Source: an uncultured Syntrophobacteraceae bacterium
Lineage (GTDB): Bacteria > Desulfobacterota > Syntrophobacteria > Syntrophobacterales > Syntrophobacteraceae
Assembly: GCA_937889795.1 (NCBI GenBank)
Contig: CALBZH010000164.1
Span: forward strand, 1-5,336
Length of the DNA stretch: 5,336 nt
Reading direction: 5' to 3'
The translations under genes were made by a program, and so were the position numbers. Positions 1-5,290 of the stretch are shown piece by piece. The notes below the pieces were generated by a model. The model worked only from the letters and a program-made list of their open reading frames with translations, was not told the origin of the DNA and made no database searches. The stretch's first letter is position 1. Each line of letters starts with the position of its first letter.

Positions 1-48
1 CGACCACCGAGATCTACACTCTTTCCCTACACGACGCTCTTCCGATCT
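1..48 (+). other. Illumina P5/TruSeq universal adapter (artefact)
   Basis: The first 48 bases match, from memory, the Illumina P5 plus TruSeq read-1 adapter minus its first 10 bases. They run from CGACCACCGAGATC to the ligation end GCTCTTCCGATCT at 36-48. This is library DNA, not genome. Genuine sequence begins at 49. Confidence 0.98.
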
Positions 49-274
49 AGTGGATGATTCGTTCCGGAAGTCCAATTTCCTTATGGAGTTCTGCAGCGAT
101 CTCGCAGAATATTCTGTGCCTACTTCCTTCCAAATTTACATCCGCATATGCTAGGTCAAGCTGCAATGAATAGTCACACGTAGTAAAAGCGTCAGTTGAT
201 TGAATCTTAATCGAGTGCTTTGCTGCCGTACAAAATCGTAGACCCTCTTGGCCGTTTCCTCGAGTGTAATTCAA
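49..274 (-). CDS. Doubtful truncated open frame, unrecognised
   Basis: About 75 codons are open on the minus strand, entering from 298 (stop codon at 299-301) and running to the left end. The TAG that closes the frame (47-49) is made of two adapter bases plus one insert base. If the frame is real, it therefore continues beyond the sequenced fragment. There is no ATG; the only candidate start is TTG at 272-274, with no Shine-Dalgarno before it. The translation looks moderately protein-like, with charged residues spread throughout and a possible helix near IFCEIAAELHKEIGL, but I recognise no family. Its GC content is much lower than that of the neighbouring genes. It could be a real truncated gene of different origin, a decayed gene, or chance. 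Confidence 0.2.
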
Positions 275-281
275 GACGCTG

Positions 282-349
282 GTTTCAGGTGTCAGTGTTC
301 AGTCTTACTGTGATTCGCCGATATCGTGCCTCTGCCTGACACCCGAAAC
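282..349. repeat. Inverted repeat, 14-base arms, 40-base loop
   Basis: GTTTCAGGTGTCAG at 282-295 is the reverse complement of CTGACACCCGAAAC at 336-349 in 13 of 14 positions. The single mismatch is A287 against C344. The arms enclose 40 bases. The repeat lies 77 bases past the stop of the small Cys-rich gene and beside the GC drop. It could be the ends of a small REP/MITE-like intergenic element or a long stem-loop. The 11 bases at 281-291 occur again at 908-918, just past the stop of the second RCK gene, although an 11-base match is near chance level in a window this size. Confidence 0.6.
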
Positions 350-426
350 GAGACGCCGGAATCCTTGGTGGTCGATGGCGTCCAATGGTCGTGAATCGCA
401 CTCGGGAGGAGCCATCTTCTGTTGTC

Positions 427-705
427 TCATGCTTCTGCGTGGGTGATCCTTTCCACGGCCTCAACCCAGCTGCGCATGGGCGACGCGTTGTACGCCTGCT
501 CGTGCAGGACTGCGTAGCCCAAGGCCCGGCACCTGAGGCCGTCTTCTTTCCACTCAAAGGGGTCCATCACCACGTGCGCGTAATCCTGGCACTGCTCGCA
601 GGTAAATCCCGTCCAACACTGCCGGATCGCAACGTCGAGGCAAGCGTCGTAATGGGCGCACATGACCTTCCTGTTGATGCTGTTGTCCGATGGCTGCGGA
701 TTCAT
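427..705 (-). CDS. Small Cys-rich hypothetical protein, likely metal-binding
   Basis: This encodes 92 residues starting at ATG 705-703, with a good Shine-Dalgarno (GGAGGG, complement of 714-719) eight bases upstream, and ending with TGA at 427-429. Six cysteines are at 16, 22, 30, 36, 39 and 59. C16-X5-C22 and C36-X2-C39 sit in a compact block with aromatic residues between them (HYDACLD, CWTGFTCEQC), as in small zinc-ribbon or zinc-finger-like proteins. I have a vague memory of similar short C-X5-C...W-GF-C-X2-C proteins in Deltaproteobacteria, but cannot name a family. There is no signal peptide or membrane segment, so it is probably cytosolic. It lies 220 bases after the ATPase-RCK operon on the same strand, with its own structured leader, so it is probably a separate unit and need not share that function. 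An internal ATG at 663-661 (Met15) directly before the first cysteine is a weaker alternative start. Function unknown. Confidence 0.72.
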   Translation of the reverse strand: MNPQPSDNSINRKVMCAHYDACLDVAIRQCWTGFTCEQCQDYAHVVMDPFEWKEDGLRCRALGYAVLHEQAYNASPMRSWVEAVERITHAEA

Positions 706-772
706 GTATGAGGCCCTCCGTGCTCAGGGTTGACCATCGAGAGGAGGAAAAACCGCCTCTCACCTCATACAT
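703..772 (-). promoter_or_regulatory. Structured mRNA leader covering start codon
   Basis: On the minus-strand transcript, ATGTATGAGG (complement of 763-772) pairs perfectly over 10 bases with CCTCATACAT (complement of 704-713). The last two bases of the latter belong to the start codon of the small Cys-rich gene. Inside lies a second hairpin at 739-761: nine-base arms with one A-G mismatch (745/755) and a five-base loop (748-752). The Shine-Dalgarno GGAGGG (714-719) touches the outer stem. CCTCC from the inner hairpin (743-747) could instead pair with this Shine-Dalgarno. Whether these structures regulate translation is inference. Confidence 0.45.
714..719 (-). promoter_or_regulatory. Shine-Dalgarno of the small Cys-rich gene
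   Basis: The minus strand reads GGAGGG eight bases before ATG 705-703. This supports that start over Met15. Confidence 0.7.
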
Positions 773-925
773 CGGCAGGATTTGCGCAGCACCTTCACGG
801 ATTATGACGCCACACTGTGACAAAACACGGCTCGCTTCGGGTGCTGGCGTCTGGGGCTACATCCAGCGGGGACGAGACGGCAGCGGACTCGCCGTTACGG
901 TCGGCACGGTTTCAGGTGCGCCCCT
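773..925. other. Spacer between RCK gene 2 and the small gene
   Basis: No gene is supported here. A CATAAT box on the minus strand (801-806) is a possible -10 for the small Cys-rich gene, but the nearest TTGTCA (818-823) is only 11 bases upstream, too close for a standard sigma-70 promoter. A small palindrome, GCCG(891-894)...CGGC(902-905), lies about 20 bases after the RCK stop but lacks a following T-run. It is a poor terminator candidate. Confidence 0.3.
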
Positions 926-1588
926 CTATTCTCCGAGGATCGACGCCAGGTCAGCGGTTTGCGACGCGTGGACCACGGCGAGGACCTCGTCGTTCGATTG
1001 AAGGACCGTGTCTCCGTGAGGGATGACGAGTCGCCCCTGGCGGATGATTCCGGCCAGGATGCACTTGCTTGGAAACGGCAGGTCCGCCACTCTCCGCCCG
1101 GTTGCCTTGGCCGAGGGATGTACTTTTTCTTCCACGAGCGAATACTCCCCCTTGTGGAGCTTGAGGAGTGTCATCATGTTCCCCAGGGACATCTCTTCGG
1201 CGATGAGGTGGGCCATCAGGTCCGCCTGGTTCACGGCGACGTCGACGCCCATGACCCGGGTGAACATCCATCCGTTCTTGGGGTCCTTCACACGGGCGAT
1301 GGTGCGCGGCACCCCGAACTCGAATCGCGCGAGGCCCATCGCGACCAGGTTCGTCTCGTCCGACCCGGTCACGGCCGCTACGACATCCGCATCCCGGATT
1401 CCTGCCGCCTCCAGGGTCGCAGGGTCGGTCCCGCTTCCGGGAATCACGCTGCCGAGCGGCAGATCGTCATGCAGATACCGCACCTCTGCCACCCTCGGCT
1501 CGATCACGTGCACCTTGTGTCCCTCGGCCAGCAGCAGGGAGGCGAGGTGTGTTCCCACCTTCCCGCCTCCCACGATGATCACGTTCAT
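926..1588 (-). CDS. TrkA/KtrA-like RCK nucleotide-binding protein 2
   Basis: This 220-residue cytosolic protein has one regulator-of-K+-conductance unit: a TrkA_N Rossmann fold (about 1-130) followed by a TrkA_C domain (about 140-220). It begins MNVIIVGGGKVG, giving the GxGxxG dinucleotide loop at residues 7-12, with acidic E30 at the end of the second strand as in proteins binding NAD(H) or adenine nucleotides. The family signature TGSDETN is at 74-80. Proteins of this family form rings under TrkH/KtrB K+ channels and gate them by nucleotide binding. The 220 residues match KtrA and are half of E. coli TrkA, which has two such units. Start ATG 1588-1586 is preceded by GAGGAGG (complement of 1595-1601), which overlaps the stop of the upstream RCK gene; only 11 bases separate the two genes. 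It ends with TAG at 926-928. It is clearly diverged from its neighbour, so the pair could build a mixed ring. The partner is inferred, because no TrkH/KtrB gene is in the window. Confidence 0.93.
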   Translation of the reverse strand: MNVIIVGGGKVGTHLASLLLAEGHKVHVIEPRVAEVRYLHDDLPLGSVIPGSGTDPATLEAAGIRDADVVAAVTGSDETNLVAMGLARFEFGVPRTIARVKDPKNGWMFTRVMGVDVAVNQADLMAHLIAEEMSLGNMMTLLKLHKGEYSLVEEKVHPSAKATGRRVADLPFPSKCILAGIIRQGRLVIPHGDTVLQSNDEVLAVVHASQTADLASILGE

Positions 1589-1594
1589 CCTCGT

Positions 1595-1601
1595 CCTCCT
1601 C
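1595..1601 (-). promoter_or_regulatory. Shine-Dalgarno of RCK gene 2, overlapping upstream stop
   Basis: GAGGAGG on the minus strand lies six bases before ATG 1588-1586 and shares bases with the TGA of RCK gene 1 (1600-1602). A ribosome finishing gene 1 would be placed on this site, which suggests translational coupling. Confidence 0.7.
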
Positions 1602-2250
1602 AGGTGAGCGCCAGGAGCGCCCTGAGCCTTTCAGCGGAAGCAGTCAGTACGGCAATGTGCACGGTGTCGTCCTTCTGGATCACCGTTTCGGGGGACGCAA
1701 GAAAGGTTGTTCCTCCGCGGCTGAGGGCAACCACCTGCACCTCGCCGGCGACGGCAATGCTGCTCACCTTGCGCCCCGCGAGCAGTGCAGGCAGCCGGGC
1801 CTCGACGATTTCAACCTCGCCGTCGCCCAGACTCACGATCGCGTCCAGCTCCGAATAGGAAAGGAGGTCGGCGAACCGATTGATGACCCACGGGACGGGG
1901 GAGACCACCTGAACGCCCAGCCTGTGATAGAGATCGGCCTTGTGAGGGTCGCACAGGCGGGCGACAACCTTCGGGACCTTGAAAAATATGCGGGCGAGGC
2001 GTGCAATGACGACGTTCGTTTCATCGCTGTTCGTCACGGCGGCCAGGCCGTCCGCGTGCTCGATGCCCGCCTTGAGAAGCACGGCTTTGTCAAAACCCGC
2101 TCCGACAAGCGTTTGAACCCGAAACGATTGCTCCAGTTGCTCCACTGCAGCCTGATCGTGGTCCACCATGGTGATCGCGTGGCCACGCAGGCTGAGCGTG
2201 CGCGCCAGTCCCGCGCCGATGCGCCCGCAGCCGACAATGATGATGTTCAT
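1600..2250 (-). CDS. TrkA/KtrA-like RCK nucleotide-binding protein 1
   Basis: This 216-residue cytosolic protein has a single RCK unit. The TrkA_N Rossmann domain (about 1-130) opens MNIIIVGCGRIG, with GxGxxG at 7-12 and D30 ending the second strand, which favours NAD(H) or ATP/ADP over NADP. The family motif TNSDETN is at 73-79. A TrkA_C domain occupies about 138-216. In known systems such proteins form rings that gate TrkH/KtrB K+ transporters. Here the gene starts inside the stop of a P-type ATPase (ATGA overlap at 2247-2250) and has a near-consensus Shine-Dalgarno, so co-translation with the pump is likely. Together with the next gene (216 + 220 residues) it equals a full-length two-unit TrkA split in two. 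It ends with TGA at 1600-1602. The RCK assignment is secure; regulation of the ATPase rather than of a distant TrkH is inference. Confidence 0.94.
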   Translation of the reverse strand: MNIIIVGCGRIGAGLARTLSLRGHAITMVDHDQAAVEQLEQSFRVQTLVGAGFDKAVLLKAGIEHADGLAAVTNSDETNVVIARLARIFFKVPKVVARLCDPHKADLYHRLGVQVVSPVPWVINRFADLLSYSELDAIVSLGDGEVEIVEARLPALLAGRKVSSIAVAGEVQVVALSRGGTTFLASPETVIQKDDTVHIAVLTASAERLRALLALT

Positions 2251-5081
2251 GATTCACCTCCCTGGCGGCTCCGTCGATCCCGCCAGCGCAGCGTGAGCTT
2301 TCTGCACTCGTCGGCGATCAGGAGCAGCGGTGCCCAGGCAAACAAGAACAGCCAGTTGCTCGGAGAAAAGGCATTTGTTCCGATGATCCTCTGCAGCGGT
2401 GGGGCATAGACGATCAGCACGATGATCGCCAGCTCGCTCACGATGCCGAGCCACAAGAGTCGATTGCCGAACAAGCCAATGCGAAGCACCGAGGTGCGCT
2501 CCGTCCGCTGCGCGAACAGGTTTCCGATCTGCGTCGTCACGACACAGGCCAGTGCCATGGCGGTCGCTGACTCATAAAGCGGGCCGGAGGAGGGCAAGTT
2601 CAGCCATTGGCCCCAATAGCCGTGGGTCCAGTACTGAAAATAGAAGGCCGCCATGGTCGCAAGACTCTGGAGAGGTCCCAAAAAGAGATAGGCGCGGACC
2701 AGAAGGGAAGGCGTGATCACGTGCTCTTTCAGGCTTCGTGGAGGCTTGTCCATGAGCCCCGGTTCGGGGTGTTCTGTTCCCAGGCCGAGGGCAGGCACGA
2801 GATCCGTTCCCAAGTCGATGGCCAGGATGTGCATCACGTTGAGTGCCAGGGGGATTCGCGCCCCGCTCAGAGCAAACAGGATGAAAGGCACCGCTTCGGG
2901 CGTGTTGCTCGTGAAGATGTATGCGGTGAACTTCTTGATGTTCGCGTAAACGCCGCGCCCTTCCTCGATGGCGTTGACGATGGAGGCAAAATTGTCGTCG
3001 GTCAGGATCATGTCGGACGCTTCCTTGGCCACATCGGTTCCGGAAATTCCCATGGCGATGCCGATGTCCGCCTTCTTGAGCGCCGGCGCATCGTTGACGC
3101 CGTCTCCCGTAACGGCGACCACATGCCCCATCCGCTGCAGAGCCGAGACAAGCCGCATCTTGTTTTCGGGGGGCGTTCGCGCGAAAATCACCTCACCGTC
3201 CAGGGTCTGCATGAGGACCTCATCGGACATGGCGTCGAGCTCGGCTCCGCTCACGATGACGGGGTGCTCACCCCGAATGATTCCAATCCGACGCGCGATG
3301 CTTTCCGCGGTCAGTCCGTAGTCCCCCGTGATCATGATGATCCGTATGCCGGCGCGATGGCACTTGTCCACCGCGTCGGAGACCTCCGGCCTCGGTGGGT
3401 CCATCATGGCCACCAGCCCAAGAAAGGTGAGGTCTCGCTCGATCGCTTCCGGCTCGTAGGCCGAAAGACTCAGCGCGCCTCGGGAGGGGCTTTCGGCAGC
3501 GAAGACGCTCCGCGCGACCGCGAGGACCCTGAGGCCGCTTCGGGCATACCCGTCGTTTGCCTGCATGATCTGGTGACGCATTGCCCCATCCAGGTCCTCC
3601 TCGGCTCCGTTTCTGAGGATTCGGGTGCAGAGGGCGAGCACCTCCTTGGGGGCCCCCTTGAGGTGGACCTCGCGCGACACGCCACCCGCCTGATGGATGG
3701 TGCTCATTCGCTTGCGTCGGGAATCGAAAGGCAGCTCCCGCAGGCGAGGCGTCCGCAGCTCCTCGGCGTCAAGGTCGATGCCGGCCTTGTGGGCAAGAAC
3801 GCGGAGGGCGCCTTCGGTCGGATCTCCGACGATTGTCCAGCGAGGCCGGTCGTCGGCAGGGGGCAGCAGACGGGCATTGGTGCACAGGCCGGCGGAAATG
3901 AGCAGCGCGCGCAGATCGCTCGCTTCGCCGGGGACAACCGGTCGGCCGTTCTCCAGAATCTGGCCGTCTGGGGCATATCCGGATCCTGTCACGGACAAAG
4001 GCTTTCCGGCACACCAGACCTCCCGCACGGTCATTTCATTCTGGGTGAGCGTTCCGGTCTTGTCCGTGCAGATGACCGTCGTACAGCCGAGCGTCTCCAC
4101 GGATGAAAGGCGCTTAATGAGCATGTTTCGCCCGGCCATGCGCTGCACCCCCATTGCCAGCGAGAGCGTGACCGTCGGGAGCAATCCCTCGGGCACAAAC
4201 GCGACGACCATCCCCATTCCGAAGATGAAGCTTTCGGCCAGGTCCACGCCCGCCAGCGTCTTTGCCAGCAGGAAGAATAGGAACCCCACCGAGATCGCGA
4301 TGACCGTCACGAGCTTTGTAACGCGCTGCATTTCCTTCTGGAGGGGGCTGAGCTCATCTCTGAGGCGCTGGGTGAAGCCTGCGATCTTGCCGAGCTCGGT
4401 TCCCATGCCGATCGCGAGCACGACCGCTCTACCGGTCCCGGAGACCACGCTGGTTCCCGCCAAGACCAGATTTGAAATCTCAACGCGAGCCAGGCTCGTG
4501 CCGGTGACCGCCTCGCTCGTCTTCCTGACGTGCAGGGATTCTCCCGTCAGGGTGGACTGGTCCACGCGCAGCTCGGCTGCCTCAACCAAACGGGCGTCTG
4601 CCGAGACGCGGTCGCCTTCAGAGAGCAGGACGACATCTCCCGGCACCAGCTCCTGCGCCGGAATCTGCTGCACGTCGCCATCGCGCAGCAAGCGCGCGTA
4701 GGAGGGCAGAAGCTGGCGCATCGCTTCCATTGCTCTCTCGGCCTTGTATTCCTGCCAGAAGCTGAAGGCTCCGTTGATGACGTTGACCGACCAAATGGCA
4801 ATGGCCAGTTGGGGCATGCGTGCGATGAGCGCCACAACGCCTGCAACCCACAGCAAGACCGCCATGAGGTGGATGAAATTGGCAAGGAACCGGATGATGA
4901 GGGATCTGCCCTTGATCTCCCTGATGCTGTTGGGACCATGAAGCGCCAGACGCTCCAGGGCTTCATTCCGAGTCAATCCCTCGGGTTGGGTCCCCAAGGC
5001 GGCGTAAACCTCGGATGCCTGCAGCGCTGTATGGGTTGCTGCCAGAATGGCCTGATTCTGTTCTGCTCCCGAGCTGATCAT
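2247..5081 (-). CDS. P2-type cation ATPase resembling Na+,K+-ATPase
   Basis: This complete 944-residue inner-membrane pump should couple ATP hydrolysis to cation transport. Order: N-terminal cation-ATPase domain (about 14-65); M1-M2 (66-108); actuator domain with TGES at 179-182; M3-M4 (about 255-304) with PEGLL at 297-301; phosphorylated Asp340 in DKTGTLT; nucleotide-binding domain with PFDSRRKR (451-458) and KGAP (475-478); TGD (585-587); TGDGVNDAP (658-666); then M5-M10 (about 715-924). Ion-site residues follow animal Na+,K+-ATPase: E298, S725-N726-xx-E729, D756-xx-T759-D760, Q851 and E883 match its E327, S775, N776, E779, D804, T807, D808, Q923 and E954. DECRKL (924-929) matches DEVRKL. 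Ca2+ pumps usually have N in place of D756. One site differs: N854 replaces D926. No beta-subunit gene is visible. Start ATG 5081-5079 has a weak AAGGG (complement of 5092-5096) 10 bases upstream. The gene leads an operon with two RCK genes. The pump class is certain; the transported ions (Na+/K+ favoured, Ca2+ or H+ possible) are inferred. Confidence 0.95.
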   Translation of the reverse strand: MISSGAEQNQAILAATHTALQASEVYAALGTQPEGLTRNEALERLALHGPNSIREIKGRSLIIRFLANFIHLMAVLLWVAGVVALIARMPQLAIAIWSVNVINGAFSFWQEYKAERAMEAMRQLLPSYARLLRDGDVQQIPAQELVPGDVVLLSEGDRVSADARLVEAAELRVDQSTLTGESLHVRKTSEAVTGTSLARVEISNLVLAGTSVVSGTGRAVVLAIGMGTELGKIAGFTQRLRDELSPLQKEMQRVTKLVTVIAISVGFLFFLLAKTLAGVDLAESFIFGMGMVVAFVPEGLLPTVTLSLAMGVQRMAGRNMLIKRLSSVETLGCTTVICTDKTGTLTQNEMTVREVWCAGKPLSVTGSGYAPDGQILENGRPVVPGEASDLRALLISAGLCTNARLLPPADDRPRWTIVGDPTEGALRVLAHKAGIDLDAEELRTPRLRELPFDSRRKRMSTIHQAGGVSREVHLKGAPKEVLALCTRILRNGAEEDLDGAMRHQIMQANDGYARSGLRVLAVARSVFAAESPSRGALSLSAYEPEAIERDLTFLGLVAMMDPPRPEVSDAVDKCHRAGIRIIMITGDYGLTAESIARRIGIIRGEHPVIVSGAELDAMSDEVLMQTLDGEVIFARTPPENKMRLVSALQRMGHVVAVTGDGVNDAPALKKADIGIAMGISGTDVAKEASDMILTDDNFASIVNAIEEGRGVYANIKKFTAYIFTSNTPEAVPFILFALSGARIPLALNVMHILAIDLGTDLVPALGLGTEHPEPGLMDKPPRSLKEHVITPSLLVRAYLFLGPLQSLATMAAFYFQYWTHGYWGQWLNLPSSGPLYESATAMALACVVTTQIGNLFAQRTERTSVLRIGLFGNRLLWLGIVSELAIIVLIVYAPPLQRIIGTNAFSPSNWLFLFAWAPLLLIADECRKLTLRWRDRRSRQGGES
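2255..2262 (-). promoter_or_regulatory. Strong Shine-Dalgarno of RCK gene 1 inside ATPase gene
   Basis: GGGAGGTG on the minus strand lies four bases before ATG 2250-2248, within the last codons of the ATPase. It is close to a full complement of the 16S anti-Shine-Dalgarno and stronger than the ATPase's own site (AAGGG). RCK protein may therefore be made in excess over the pump. Confidence 0.75.
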
Positions 5082-5179
5082 GGATTTTCAGCCCTTTGCG
5101 TCAGCAACGGAACGTTTGCGTGACAAGGATGCTCTTTGAGCAAGCATGGAGACAAAGTATACTTCATTACGGTTGCGAC

Positions 5180-5198
5180 AGCTGATATTCTTTCAGCT
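5180..5198. repeat. Perfect 6-base palindrome over the -35 position
   Basis: AGCTGA and TCAGCT are separated by seven bases. The repeat lies 18-37 bases upstream of the TATACT box of the ATPase operon, so it could be an operator. It is short enough to occur by chance. Confidence 0.35.
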
Positions 5199-5225
5199 CG
5201 CGTGATTCGGGATGAGGGCTTTCCG

Positions 5226-5253
5226 CCGACCAAGCACAACGCCACCGACCAAG
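5226..5253. repeat. Direct repeat CCGACCAAG, 19-base period
   Basis: Two exact nine-base copies start 19 bases apart, upstream of the putative operator. Tandem binding sites for one regulator are possible. The significance is weak. Confidence 0.35.
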
Positions 5254-5290
5254 GGAATCGTATTGCCCTATCAAGGTTTTCTTGCTGCCT

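Larger units (their letters stand above)
49..426. other. Gene-poor left flank, low GC at its outer end
   Basis: This 378-base stretch has no gene I can support firmly. Direct counting gives 77 G/C in 61-240 (43%), against 65-70% in 60-base blocks of the operon (1321-1380 and 4201-4260). It holds a weak minus-strand open frame running off the left end, a 14-base inverted repeat (282-349) and a second 6-base inverted repeat (352-357 with 377-382). The second repeat could form a weak stem downstream of the 427-705 gene. No T-run follows either repeat on the minus strand, so I do not call a terminator. Confidence 0.5.
5082..5290 (-). promoter_or_regulatory. Upstream region of the ATPase-RCK operon
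   Basis: This 209-base spacer, which the adapter cuts off, precedes the operon. On the minus strand, TATACT (complement of 5156-5161) matches five of six bases of a sigma-70 -10 box. No good -35 lies 16-18 bases upstream. Instead, a perfect inverted repeat (AGCTGA 5180-5185, TCAGCT 5193-5198, seven-base gap) covers that position, as expected for an activator- or repressor-dependent promoter. Further upstream is a nine-base direct repeat, CCGACCAAG, at 5226-5234 and 5245-5253. No gene is supported here. The promoter call is tentative. Confidence 0.35.

Noticed and set aside
50..154. Plus-strand frame open from the left end (34 codons), possible C-terminus of a cut gene
   Set aside because: Too short, no recognisable motif, and it competes with an equally weak minus-strand frame.
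385..711. Plus-strand 108-codon frame opposite the Cys-rich gene
   Set aside because: It is antisense to a gene with a good Shine-Dalgarno and ordered cysteines; no motif in the plus frame.
554..823. Minus-strand frame overlapping the Cys-rich gene and its leader
   Set aside because: It lacks a Shine-Dalgarno and overlaps a better-supported gene in another frame; the translation is Arg-rich shadow sequence.
801..823. TTGTCA / CATAAT pair as a sigma-70 promoter for the Cys-rich gene
   Set aside because: The spacer is 11 bases rather than 16-18. Only the -10-like box is kept, as a weak hint.
891..905. GCCG...CGGC stem as terminator of the ATPase-RCK operon
   Set aside because: Only four base pairs, with no T-run after it on the minus strand.
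959..1858. 299-codon plus-strand frame across both RCK genes
   Set aside because: It is antisense to two secure genes and spans their junction, with no domain signal.
2607..4106. 499-codon plus-strand open frame opposite the ATPase
   Set aside because: It lies wholly antisense to a gene with all P-type motifs. High GC keeps stops rare in this frame, and the translation has no recognisable motif.
3697..4701. 334-codon plus-strand frame opposite the ATPase
   Set aside because: The translation is Ser/Arg-rich and low in complexity, typical of the antisense of a GC-rich gene.
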